Assembly (NCBI RefSeq): GCF_018069925.1
Contig: NZ_JAGPXB010000005.1
Location: 171,450-235,449, forward strand
DNA: 64,000 nucleotides
Origin: Flavobacterium erciyesense
Lineage (GTDB): Bacteria; Bacteroidota; Bacteroidia; Flavobacteriales; Flavobacteriaceae
Direction: 5' to 3'
Shown one piece after another: positions 8,004 through 16,719 of this stretch; positions within the stretch are counted from its first letter, which is position 1, and every line of letters starts with the position of its first letter. The notes under the pieces are model-generated. The model had not been told where the DNA came from, did no database searches, and was given only the letters and a program-made list of their open reading frames with translations. Position numbers and translations under genes: made by a program.

Positions 8004-9026
8004 ATGCAGAAAATATTATTGTTTTTTTTACTGGTTACACTTCTTGGTTGTTCAAAAAAAAAGGATAATATCCCACTTGACTCTATCGGGAGTAGCTTTG
8101 AAAAATCTCGAAAATTCGAAGATTTGACAATTGAAAATTATTCAAATGAAGCAGAAGAGATTTTAGAAAAACACAAGCAAAAATTAAAGATAATTCTTCC
8201 TCGCTTAATTGCTGACGAAGTAATAATTTATGAGAAATTTTTAACAGAAGTTGAAAAGTCGCCAATTAAAAATCTTAGTTATCATGATACAAATCAGTAT
8301 TTATACGAAGAATTATCTAACACTAAGAATCGTTTAATGATTAAAGAAATGGCTTTGAATAAAGCGTACTTTCAATTGTTTAATGAATTGTCATTTTTAA
8401 ATTTTAAATACCGTTTTTTTAGAAGTAATCTAGTTTTTAAAGATTTCTACGATGCAGGACCTATTGTTTTATCCGAGGAAGTTCTAATCAAAATCGACGA
8501 AATGGTTAAAGATGAAAAAATACGCGTTGCAATTGAAAAAAAAATTAACACTTCTAAAATTGTAGGCAGTGGGTTAAGTATTCTTACAAACATTGTAAGT
8601 TTTTCAAAATGTGGTAAATCCTTGAAAAGTGTCACAGTTGGCGCTAAAGCTGCGAAAAACAAGTTTTTTTTAAAATCCGCTTCTAATTACAAAAGTAAAC
8701 TAACATATTTAGTTCTTGAAAAAAATATGGCGCAAAAATTGTCCCAAATCTTAAGTAACCAAAATAAAAGGGATTTTATCGTAGGGAGATCTGAAGAAGC
8801 TTTTTTAGCATTATCTGTTGTTAACCATTTAAATGACCGTAGAGAAGATAAGCTATTAGAGTCTTTTCAAAATATCAATAATCAAATAAATGGTAGAATT
8901 GGTGATTTTTCAGATGGTATTTTAGCAGTCCACTTGCAAAAAGTAAGGGGTATAATAAAGGATAACACCACTAAGCTAGCAGAAGCTAGTGCAAACGAAC
9001 TGTCTGACAAAATCAAAGTAAAGTAA
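8004..9026 (+). CDS. Lipoprotein, function unknown, paired with the gene upstream
   Basis: This 340-residue protein begins with a lipoprotein signal (LLFFLLVTLLGC, C16 lipidated, then SKKK). The mature chain is mainly helical and lysine/glutamate rich. It contains a moderately hydrophobic segment near 185-215 (GSGLSILTNIVSFSKCGK) that could be an amphipathic or membrane-active helix. No known domain is recognised. ATG lies two bases after the previous stop, so expression is coupled. About 110 AT-rich bases separate it from the next gene. Confidence 0.6.
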   Translation: MQKILLFFLLVTLLGCSKKKDNIPLDSIGSSFEKSRKFEDLTIENYSNEAEEILEKHKQKLKIILPRLIADEVIIYEKFLTEVEKSPIKNLSYHDTNQYLYEELSNTKNRLMIKEMALNKAYFQLFNELSFLNFKYRFFRSNLVFKDFYDAGPIVLSEEVLIKIDEMVKDEKIRVAIEKKINTSKIVGSGLSILTNIVSFSKCGKSLKSVTVGAKAAKNKFFLKSASNYKSKLTYLVLEKNMAQKLSQILSNQNKRDFIVGRSEEAFLALSVVNHLNDRREDKLLESFQNINNQINGRIGDFSDGILAVHLQKVRGIIKDNTTKLAEASANELSDKIKVK

Positions 9027-9135
9027 TTTTTTTTGTAATCTGGTGGATCGTTTTAAGAGTGTTAATCAAATTGTGAGCCGCCAACATTACAAAATATTTT
9101 TATGAAAGTAATTGCTGCAGTAAAATTGACATTTA

Positions 9136-10044
9136 ATGCAAGAGGAAAGATACATCAGGATAAACAAAGTCCTTAGAGAATTAAATATTAGTCTTGAAAA
9201 AGCAGTCAGTTTTTTAAAAGCTGCAGATATTCATATAGATGCAAATCCTAACACTAAAATTAGTGAAGAGGAATATAATTTTTTAAGGTTAAGAGTTGGT
9301 CTTAAAGCATATAAACCAAAAGTGCGACCAGAAATCACAAATCCAGAAATTGCTACGAGGATAAGGCTCAATAAGGGTATTCCTAAAACGGTATTCAAGT
9401 ACTTCGGTACACAAGATTACCATTTATCCTCCTTAAGAGAGGGCTACTTATTCCATTCAAACTTTAATGACTTTAACGATCCATTTGATTGTAACATTAA
9501 ACTAATTGATTTTGAAAAGCTGGGCAAATCAAAAAAGGATAAATCATTAGAAAAAACAATAAGAGAGCGATTTCCAGACATTGGCATTTGCTGTTTTAGT
9601 CGCATCCATGACTCCATATTAATGTGGTCTCATTATGCTAATAATCACAAAGGATTCTGTATCGAGTTTTATTCAAACAAAAGACCAATTGGTATCAATC
9701 CTTTAGATGTAAATTACACAGAGTCTTTTGTAAAAGCCAATTTTTACAATGAGCAGCAAAAAGCCCTATTTCATATGGTTTTTACCAAAGCAAAACAGTG
9801 GGAATATGAACATGAATTAAGATCAATAGCGACTCATTTTAAAGATAACAATTCTAGAAAAGTCCCCTTTTTAAAAGAAGATGTAAAAGCCGTATATCTT
9901 GGTGTAAATTGTGATGATAATTTTTTAAACGAAATTTTATCTATTGTAAAAGAAGTTTACAATAATGCTATAACTGTTTTTCGAGGCAGTTTATCACCTC
10001 ATTCATTCGAAATCCAGTGGCAGGAAATAAAATTATCTAATTAA
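9136..10044 (+). CDS. DUF2971 protein with an IF2-type N-terminal domain
   Basis: This 302-residue protein has two parts. Residues 1-55 (YIRINKVLRELNISLEKA, then IDANPNTKIS) look very close to the N-terminal domain of Bacteroidota translation initiation factor IF2. After a linker, residues about 90-295 form a DUF2971 domain, with VFKYFG, FNDFNDPFDCN, and the block CCFSRIHDSILMWSHYA followed by HKGFCIEF. DUF2971 proteins recur in defence islands, but their activity is not established to my knowledge. The IF2-like part may mimic or dock on a host partner of the translation factor. Neighbours are a lipoprotein pair and AbiH. Confidence 0.75.
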   Translation: MQEERYIRINKVLRELNISLEKAVSFLKAADIHIDANPNTKISEEEYNFLRLRVGLKAYKPKVRPEITNPEIATRIRLNKGIPKTVFKYFGTQDYHLSSLREGYLFHSNFNDFNDPFDCNIKLIDFEKLGKSKKDKSLEKTIRERFPDIGICCFSRIHDSILMWSHYANNHKGFCIEFYSNKRPIGINPLDVNYTESFVKANFYNEQQKALFHMVFTKAKQWEYEHELRSIATHFKDNNSRKVPFLKEDVKAVYLGVNCDDNFLNEILSIVKEVYNNAITVFRGSLSPHSFEIQWQEIKLSN

Positions 10045-10088
10045 AGAAATAGTATTATTGCTTGATTTGAAAGTAGTTTAGCAAAGAA

Positions 10089-11228
10089 ATGAAATTACAA
10101 ATGAATAGACTTATTATCATAGGAAATGGCTTTGACTTAGCACATGGTATTAAAACCAGTTACCAAGATTTTATTTTAGACTACTTCAAAACATGTTTAA
10201 TAAAATGTTTAGAAAGCGGAAGTTATAAATTATCAGGTTCAAGTTTGCAACGTATTGGAGGGTATTACAATGATGAGTTAATAGAAATTAAACTAATAAA
10301 TAAATACAGCAACATAAATTATATAGAACAATTAAAAAGCATTATATCGATTAAAGAATTAGTTAATTTTTGTGCTAAATATGAATTTAAATTGTTTTAT
10401 AGATTTGAGTTATTACAAGATACTATTGAGGATTATTGTCAATTAAATTGGGTTGATTTAGAAGACAGGTATTTTGATTTATTAGTAAAATATAGTGACA
10501 AAGCAACAAAACTTTATAGTAGAGAACAGATCAAATTGATAAACGATAAATTTGAAATTTTAAAAAAATTATTAAAAGAATATCTAGAAAAACAACAATT
10601 AGAATTTAGCAATTTATCTGATAAAGAACCTTTAATTAATTGCTTTTGTGACAAGATTTACAAGCATGAGTTAGTAACCGTAAAAATAAAAGAAAGCGAA
10701 ATACCCGAAAATCTATATTTTCTAAACTTCAATTATACTAACACTTTCGAAGATTATTACAGATACTGTAAAGTGATCATACCATCCGATTTTAATTATA
10801 TTCACGGTAATCTATATGGTGCTCATGGTCATGCCATATTTGGTTTTGGTGACGAATTGGATAAAAGGTATATAGGTTTCGAAGACCAAAAGAACAACGA
10901 TTTATTCAAGCATATCAAATCATTTGAGTACTTAAAAACAAAAAATTATTATTTGTTAACACGTTTTGTTGAATCTCAAGATTTCCAAGTTCATATTTAC
11001 GGTCATTCCTGCGGAATTTCAGATAGAACGATGCTTAATCAAATATTTGAACATGATAACTGTAAGTCTATAAAAATATATTACCATAAAAAAGAAGATG
11101 GGTCAAATGACTATACCGAAAAGACCTATGAAATTTCGCGACATTTCAAAGATAAGGGATTGATGAGAAGGAAAATAGTACCTTTTGATTTATCCCAAGA
11201 AATGCCGCAACCAACCAAACTGCAATAA
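10089..11228 (+). CDS. AbiH-family abortive infection protein
   Basis: This 379-residue protein has the AbiH hallmark at the start, MNRLIIIGNGFDLAHGI followed by TSYQDF. Later blocks include YFLNFNYTNTFE, YIHGN and IYGHSCGISDRTML. AbiH was described as an abortive-infection determinant in lactococci; its biochemistry is unresolved. ATG codons at 10089 and 10101 are both possible. The second gives the usual MNRLIIIGNG start and may be the true one. It probably acts alone, as no partner gene is coupled to it. Confidence 0.85.
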   Translation: MKLQMNRLIIIGNGFDLAHGIKTSYQDFILDYFKTCLIKCLESGSYKLSGSSLQRIGGYYNDELIEIKLINKYSNINYIEQLKSIISIKELVNFCAKYEFKLFYRFELLQDTIEDYCQLNWVDLEDRYFDLLVKYSDKATKLYSREQIKLINDKFEILKKLLKEYLEKQQLEFSNLSDKEPLINCFCDKIYKHELVTVKIKESEIPENLYFLNFNYTNTFEDYYRYCKVIIPSDFNYIHGNLYGAHGHAIFGFGDELDKRYIGFEDQKNNDLFKHIKSFEYLKTKNYYLLTRFVESQDFQVHIYGHSCGISDRTMLNQIFEHDNCKSIKIYYHKKEDGSNDYTEKTYEISRHFKDKGLMRRKIVPFDLSQEMPQPTKLQ

Positions 11229-11380
11229 CGAAGAAGAGTTTAAAATCCAAAAAGAAAGTTAGGGACCGTTTTTTAGTCACGAAAAAATTACGAGGAAAAC
11301 AAGAGCGAAAAATTAGTAGATGTAGTCTTTAAATTTTTAAAAAATATTCAACCGTAAGGTAAACTTGAAAAGCAAACACA

Positions 11381-12247
11381 ATGAGCGAAAAATTAAAATA
11401 TATCAAAGCCGAGAAAATCTCAATAAGACAACATTTCAATGAGAAATGGTTGCAAGATAGAATTGAAGAAGATACCAGTATTTTGGGGTTAGGAGATCTA
11501 GATGTAATACATAGAGAAAGAAAACAATCAAGCGGCGGAAGAATTGATTTTTTATTTCTTAATAATGAAACTGACAGAATGTATGAGACAGAAATTATGT
11601 TAGGTAAAACAGATGAAAGTCATATCATTAGAGCAATTGAATATTGGGACATTGAAAGAAGACGCTATCCGTCTAAGGATCATCGGGCAGTTATCATTGC
11701 AGAGGATATTACTAATCGTTTTTTTAACGTAATTGCTTTAATGAATAGAGCAATTCCTATAATTGCAATTCAAGTAAGCGCACTTAAAATTGACAATCAA
11801 ATTATTTTGAATTTTACGACAGTGCTTGATATTTATGAAGAGCCTGAAGATGAAGTGAAGCTTGGTGGAGAAGAAGTAGGCAGACCATACTGGGTAAAGA
11901 AATCGCACGCAAAATCCATTGTAATGTTGGATGAGTTGATACGATTTGGAGAAATACCAAATGAAGATTTGAAAGTTACATACAATAAACACCACATTGC
12001 TTTAGGAACAGACAGACAAAATTGTATTTGGCTTAGACCAAGAAAAACTCCAGGTATTTGTCATATGGAAGTGAAAGTTGGAAAGGAAAACATTGAATGT
12101 GCAAAAGAAGAACTTGATGAGCTTGCAATCTCTTTTAACTTAAGAAAAGACGATATTTTCGCAATTTCAATTAGGCAAGAAGATTTGAACAAACATCAAG
12201 GAAAAATCAAAAGCTTAATAACTGAATCACTAACGTATTATCAATAA
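11381..12247 (+). CDS. PD-(D/E)XK nuclease-like protein with ExE active site
   Basis: This 288-residue soluble protein shows D56 in GGRIDFLFL and E69/E71 in MYETEIML, followed by TDESHIIRAIEYWD. This is the core of a NucS-like PD-(D/E)XK fold in which the usual lysine is replaced, giving ExE. AVIIAEDIT near 105 fits a core strand. The C-terminal third (IWLRPRKT, MEVKVG) is a separate small domain. It stands alone between AbiH and the TIR-like gene. It may be a DNA nuclease; activity with the altered motif is uncertain. Confidence 0.6.
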   Translation: MSEKLKYIKAEKISIRQHFNEKWLQDRIEEDTSILGLGDLDVIHRERKQSSGGRIDFLFLNNETDRMYETEIMLGKTDESHIIRAIEYWDIERRRYPSKDHRAVIIAEDITNRFFNVIALMNRAIPIIAIQVSALKIDNQIILNFTTVLDIYEEPEDEVKLGGEEVGRPYWVKKSHAKSIVMLDELIRFGEIPNEDLKVTYNKHHIALGTDRQNCIWLRPRKTPGICHMEVKVGKENIECAKEELDELAISFNLRKDDIFAISIRQEDLNKHQGKIKSLITESLTYYQ

Positions 12248-12578
12248 ACAATTATAGAATTTAGGAAAAGGGCCTAATTCAAAAGGAATTGTAACGGCTG
12301 TTCATTAGTAAGATCAGATTCATATATGATAATAACCTTCGATCAGAAGTAAAAAATAAAGTGTAAAAGTTATATCCATTAATTATTACAAAAATTAAGG
12401 AAATTATCTACATACACTTGTAATAACGTACTAAAAGTTTTATATATTTGAAAAAGATATAAGGTGAGACAGACCTTCGTCAATTCACTCAAATGTATGT
12501 GAAATACGAAAATTTGTTTCGGATATATACCAGTTGGCAGAAATTATTACGCAACCGCATCCAAAAGACAAATAAATT
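12248..12578. other. 331-base gene-free spacer before the TIR-like gene
   Basis: No reading frame of coding quality is visible. The spacer is AT-rich and holds the promoter listed at 12418-12450 near its middle. That leaves roughly 120 bases of untranslated leader before ATG at 12579. It lacks a recognisable hsdS tail, unlike several spacers to its left, and may mark a separate acquisition event for the TIR-SLATT pair. Confidence 0.6.
12418..12450 (+). promoter_or_regulatory. Candidate promoter for the TIR-SLATT pair
   Basis: TTG at 12418-12420 and TATATTTG at 12443-12450 match the Bacteroidota minus-33 and minus-7 elements (TTG and TAnnTTTG) with a 22-base spacer. Confidence 0.55.
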
Positions 12579-13163
12579 ATGGCACACAAATGTTTTATTT
12601 CCTTCAAGACTCAAGACCATGCTTATAAAAAATATATTCATGACGAGCTTGATGTTGACATGATTGATAAATCATTACATGAACCTATAGATTCTGACGA
12701 TGAAGATTACATAATGAGAAAAATAAGAGAAAATTATTTGTCTGATTCGACAGTTACAATTTTCTTGATAGGTACAAAATCTGCTGAAAATTCATTTTTT
12801 GAAAATCAATCATTTATTAAAAGGGAATTACAAGCATCGTTATATCATGGTGTGAATAATACCAAAAATGGAATTTTAGGAATTGTTCTTCCAGATATGG
12901 TAAACAGTATATATTTAGGAACAAATAATTGTTTGACTTGTGGCGGTTCACATTCCATCGTTAAAATAGATGATAATACAGTTATCAAAGAATTTTCATA
13001 TAACTATTATATTCCAAATAATAAATGTGCATGGAGTGAAGATGATAGATACTGCGTATTAACAACTTGGGATAATTTTTGTAATAATCCTAATTATTTC
13101 ATCGACCAAGCATTTGATAAAAGAACTCATGCAATTTCAGTTTCAACTAAAGTCAGACCGTAA
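12579..13163 (+). CDS. TIR-like (ThsB/PF08937-type) protein
   Basis: This 194-residue protein opens with KCFISFKTQDHAYKKYI, the first strand and helix of a TIR-like fold. DSTVTIFLIG at about 56-65 is a core strand. FIKRELQASL carries E83 at the position of the conserved TIR glutamate. ThsB-type proteins of Thoeris systems sense phage and make a nucleotide signal from NAD. No receptor domain is attached. The stop overlaps the next ATG by one base (TAATG), so the TIR-like protein and a SLATT membrane protein are made together. I infer signal-producer and effector roles. Confidence 0.75.
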   Translation: MAHKCFISFKTQDHAYKKYIHDELDVDMIDKSLHEPIDSDDEDYIMRKIRENYLSDSTVTIFLIGTKSAENSFFENQSFIKRELQASLYHGVNNTKNGILGIVLPDMVNSIYLGTNNCLTCGGSHSIVKIDDNTVIKEFSYNYYIPNNKCAWSEDDRYCVLTTWDNFCNNPNYFIDQAFDKRTHAISVSTKVRP

Positions 13164-14047
13164 TGAAAGATAAAGATTTTCCAAATTATTTTCGAGCAGG
13201 TGATCAAGCTTCACTTATTGCTCAAACCACGTATGTAAATTATGTGAAATGGGATTTAATATTTATGGTTGTCGCTGCTAGTTTGACAATTTATAATTAC
13301 CAAGAAGAAAATAGTAAAACAATTATTTATGTTATTTCAGGAATTTTACTTTTGTTTGCAACAATTCTCTCATTTGTTATAAAAAACAAACAATACGAAG
13401 ACACTTGGTATCGAGGAAGAGCATTAGCTGAATCATGCAAAACATTAACTTGGAGATATGTAACTTGCTCTGAATATTTTGAAAATAATTTAACAACATC
13501 TGAAGCTAGAAAAAGATTTACCGAAAGAATTATAGAAATAAAAGATGAGTTCTCTGATTTGAACAAAGAGTTAAGCGCAAAACTACTTGCTCTCCCAATC
13601 ATAACAGAAGAAATGAAAAATGTGAGAGGATATACTCTTGAGAATAGAAAGAAATATTATTTAGACCATAGAATTGACAATCAAATTAATTGGTATAAAA
13701 ATAAGGCAGACCAAAATAAAAGTAAATATGAAGGTTGGTTTTGGGCAGTAATTATAGCACAAATATTAGCTTTAATTTCCATAGGGTTATTAATAAAATT
13801 CCCAAACTGTAACTTCAACTTTGTTGGTTTCTTTTCAACTTTATCAGCTTGTTTTTTTAGTTGGTTACAGTTAAAGAAATATCAGGAAAATAAGGAAGCT
13901 TATACAACTGCAACTTCTGAATTAAACTTGATAAAGCAAGAAGCAGAAGAAGTTAATACAGAAGAAACATTTTCAAAATTCGTTTTAGATTCAGAAAATG
14001 CAATGTCAAGAGAACATACGATGTGGTTAGCCCAAAAAAGAAAATAA
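13163..14047 (+). CDS. SLATT/DUF4231 membrane protein, putative effector
   Basis: This 294-residue protein has two membrane hairpins: about 30-46 with 54-73, and about 192-213 with 219-237. Each is followed by a helical cytoplasmic stretch. The first carries YEDTWYRGRALAESCKTLTWRY, the DUF4231/SLATT signature. SLATT proteins have been predicted to be pore-forming effectors triggered by nucleotide second messengers. Coupling to a TIR-like gene fits that role: the TIR enzyme would make the signal and this protein would disrupt the membrane. The duplicated hairpins suggest tandem SLATT modules. A direct test is lacking. Confidence 0.75.
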   Translation: MKDKDFPNYFRAGDQASLIAQTTYVNYVKWDLIFMVVAASLTIYNYQEENSKTIIYVISGILLLFATILSFVIKNKQYEDTWYRGRALAESCKTLTWRYVTCSEYFENNLTTSEARKRFTERIIEIKDEFSDLNKELSAKLLALPIITEEMKNVRGYTLENRKKYYLDHRIDNQINWYKNKADQNKSKYEGWFWAVIIAQILALISIGLLIKFPNCNFNFVGFFSTLSACFFSWLQLKKYQENKEAYTTATSELNLIKQEAEEVNTEETFSKFVLDSENAMSREHTMWLAQKRK

Positions 14048-14049
14048 CT

Positions 14050-14190
14050 TCTGCCAATGCACGTTTGGAGCAATTGCGAAGTTTGTAGTAAATTCACGTT
14101 CACGTTTCGCAATAAATATTTTCTTAATGGTAAATAATCAGTTCCGAAATTCGCAACTGACAAGAAGCGACAAAACGTTAGTGGCAAGTA
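14050..14190 (+). repeat. attC-like imperfect palindrome after the TIR-SLATT pair
   Basis: The left arm carries tgccaatgcacgttt then caattgcgaagtt. The right arm carries, in reverse complement, tgcca, acgttt and cagttgcgaattt in the same order. The nested pairs of boxes around a variable centre resemble an integron attC site or similar cassette boundary. The arms do not fit the strict RYYYAAC/GTTRRRY core, so identity is uncertain. Confidence 0.4.
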
Positions 14191-14211
14191 GACCTAAAAT
14201 ACTAAAAAAAT

Positions 14212-14901
14212 ATGAAAAATTTATATCAATTTATCATCGTTATTTCAATGTTTTATGGCTGTAATTCATCTCCAAATATTAAGCCTAATGAAACTAACAT
14301 AAACAGAAAAAGTACGGAAAAAATAACTGAAAAGGAGAAAATAACTCCTAAAATAAAGATTGATTCTGTAAAAATGCACGCTTTTGATAATATCTATTTT
14401 GGTTTTCAGAATGATCCTATTAAAAGCAAATATATGATAAATGGTATGGAATATTATATATCTATGTCGACAAGTTTACCATCTAAAGGCTTACAATCGT
14501 TTACTTTACAAAATAAAAAAGTATTTAAAACTGAAAAGAATGCAAAACAAGTACTAAGTGATTTACAAAAAACTATTTCTACAAAATATAAAAATACAAC
14601 TGTTTTGAATAAAACCTTTTATATTGAAGAGGAACTAAAAAGAACTAATGATTTTGAAAAAAACTTTTTGAATAAATATGATGAAAATAGAATTGGTGAA
14701 CCATATGAATTTATTTCTTGCATATGGAATCTGAAATATAAAATTATACAAATTGGATATTTAATTAGCTATCCAAATATGATGACAACGACTGAATCAA
14801 CTCCGAGTTACAGCATATATATAGAATTTGAAAGTAAAATAATTACGATGAAAAAGCAAAATGAACCAAATTATAAAAAAAATGATTCTAGTAAATTTTA
14901 A
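14212..14901 (+). CDS. Lipoprotein, function unknown
   Basis: This 229-residue protein starts with a lipoprotein signal (YQFIIVISMFYGC, C17 lipidated), then an N/T/K/E-rich tether of about 35 residues. A mixed alpha/beta domain follows, including YYISMSTSLPSKG and GEPYEFISCIWNLKYK. No family is recognised. It stands alone, after the palindrome at 14050-14190 and before a long non-coding stretch. Confidence 0.55.
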   Translation: MKNLYQFIIVISMFYGCNSSPNIKPNETNINRKSTEKITEKEKITPKIKIDSVKMHAFDNIYFGFQNDPIKSKYMINGMEYYISMSTSLPSKGLQSFTLQNKKVFKTEKNAKQVLSDLQKTISTKYKNTTVLNKTFYIEEELKRTNDFEKNFLNKYDENRIGEPYEFISCIWNLKYKIIQIGYLISYPNMMTTTESTPSYSIYIEFESKIITMKKQNEPNYKKNDSSKF

Positions 14902-15638
14902 ACAACCATAAACATCTGTTTTCAATCCTTACTAAAAATTAATCTATAAAAATGAACAATAAAACTAAACCTTTTGGAGGTTAAAATCAAAAGAAATAGG
15001 TTAATTTACGTTCTGAAATTATCACATAATCAAGTAATAAGAAATTATGGGCATCTGCAACAGGTTTATTAAATGACAAGCTTGAAACAAGGTATTTGAA
15101 ACCAATCTACAGAATTCTTTTTATGTGAATTACTTCTGGTGAGGTATCCGCTGTCATGACATTAATTTGTAGACTTATTGAGTTCTTACAAAGTTATTAT
15201 GAATACCAAAAATATGATTATCAATTGACTAAATCACTATATACAAAAGTTAGTTATGGTAATTTTGGTAAAAAAATTAAATCATTTTTAGAACAACATC
15301 AGCCATTTAAAATTATTTTTTCAAAATCAATTTCTAAACCCAATTGCTTTATCTAGAAATTTGCTGATGATTTTAATCAAATGTTTGATGTTCATTTCTT
15401 CTCGAAGCATCGACCAAGAATGGTTGGACAATAAAAGCTAACAAAAAAAACATCCATAAATCTTGTTGATATCATTAGTTAAAATAACAAAATTATTAGA
15501 AGAGACAATTTTTTTGAAGAGATAATAATAAAAACATAAAATTAAACTCCAATCCCTTGAGTGAGCAAAGCACTATTTGATAATATTGAGAAGAACAGTA
15601 ACACTAGCACATTAAAAGTATAAAATCAAGAACATTCT
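14902..15638. other. Gene-poor AT-rich spacer at the cargo/integration-module junction
   Basis: No convincing gene is seen in 737 bases. The only frame of size, 15156-15356 (66 codons), has no ribosome-binding signal or recognisable domain. At 15029-15067 the bases tcaagtaataag and tctgcaacaggttt partly match the hsdS tail (tcaaggatataatg, ttgcaacaggttt), giving a doubtful further relic. The rest is decayed DNA separating cargo from the minus-strand integration genes. Confidence 0.5.
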
Positions 15639-15845
15639 ATGGCACTATCGGATATAGCAAGCAACAAAATAGCTTGGAGAAAAGCAGAAATTCAAGAATT
15701 ATTAAATGGCTTTAATCATAAAACCGTACGACGAAAAATGAATGAAATTATTTCAATAGAAATGAATATTTCAATTGAAGAAGCTGGCAACATAAAAACC
15801 ATTAAACAATCGATTGTAAAAAAAATTTTATTAGAATTTGAATAA
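15639..15845 (+). CDS. Small hypothetical protein
   Basis: This 68-residue, mostly helical and basic frame begins MALSDIASNKIAWRKAEIQE. It has no membrane segment or known motif. It runs opposite to and converges with the DUF6371-type gene, ending 15 bases from it. Codon use is plausible, but the length and isolation leave it uncertain. It could be a small DNA-binding protein or chance. Confidence 0.35.
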   Translation: MALSDIASNKIAWRKAEIQELLNGFNHKTVRRKMNEIISIEMNISIEEAGNIKTIKQSIVKKILLEFE

Positions 15846-15860
15846 ATTTTGGGTTGTCAA

Positions 15861-16719
15861 TTATAATCCTTTCTGCCTGAAAAACATATAAACATCAGCC
15901 AAATCTGTCCCCACACTAAATTCATTTTGTGTTTCTAACCAATTGCTAACTCTAATATTAAAACCAAAACTATTCAATTGATTGGCTTTTTCAAGCCATA
16001 AATCATATACCCCCTTATCAGGAAAAGCAATAATTTTCTGCTCTTTAATGGGCTTCAAAAAATCAAATTTAAATCCTCCCTTCCCTCCCGTCGACAACCA
16101 AACATATTCGGGCTTGAATATAGACATTATAATTGCTGATTTCTCCGATTCTATCAATGCAATTACTTTTGTGTTTTCACCAACTAAATGAAGACCAAAT
16201 AAACATTGATTAAATCCTATCTTATCGATATTTAAACGACTTCGAACACTAGATATTATTGCATTCCCATCTTTACCTACTACCCTCTTTCCCGTTTCAG
16301 TATTATACAACATTAATTTCCCATGGTATACTCTTTCTTTTTGATCAATCTGCCAAAAAACGGTAATACCTTTCCAATCACTCCAACTACCAATTAAATA
16401 ATTTAGAACAGCCGTTTGAACTTCCCTTGAAGTAAATAAAGTCTTGAGGAATATGATAAAATTATTCTGACTATCAGGAACCAAAACTGTTTTTTCGACT
16501 AGTTAGATCGTGAAACTTCGGTTGCTGTTTTGGCATAAGTAAACGATCAAAGGGTTTTGTAATAGTTTGGCTATCCGGGTAAAAAGCTTGATCACAACTG
16601 TGACAATATCCCTCTTTCAAGTATCCTTGAAATGGCGCAAATTTCCCATTTGAATTACTCTTCCCACATGGGCAATATTTAACTTGCCCACGATTCCTGC
16701 TAAATTTATATTCTTTCAT
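15861..16719 (-). pseudogene. DUF6371-type (toprim/primase-like) gene, split by a frameshift
   Basis: Two adjacent frames make one protein. Codons from 16719 encode a zinc ribbon (C17, C19, C39, C42: KYCPCGKS and YCHSCD) and GKFAPFQGY. This frame ends at 16474 after DLTSRKNSFGS. The frame ending at 15861 supplies the rest, including PDSQNNFIIFLKTLF, VIALIESEKSAIIMS (toprim-like glutamate) and IIAFPDKG. Skipping one base of the A6 run near 16491-16496 (T6 on the plus strand) joins them as SRKTVLVPDSQNN. The joined chain of about 285 residues fits the DUF6371 family beside mobile-element replication genes. The break may be real decay, slippage, or a sequencing error. Confidence 0.7.

Noticed and set aside
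9045..9080. gttttaagagtgtt resembling an hsdS tail after the lipoprotein pair
   Set aside because: The match stops after about 12 bases and no LLQQ-coding part precedes it.
11251..11264. Possible fourth hsdS relic (aaagaaagttaggg) after AbiH
   Set aside because: Only 14 bases match and the following tail sequence is absent; chance cannot be excluded.
15156..15356. 66-codon frame in the cargo/integration-module spacer
   Set aside because: No ribosome-binding signal, no domain, and surrounded by decayed sequence.
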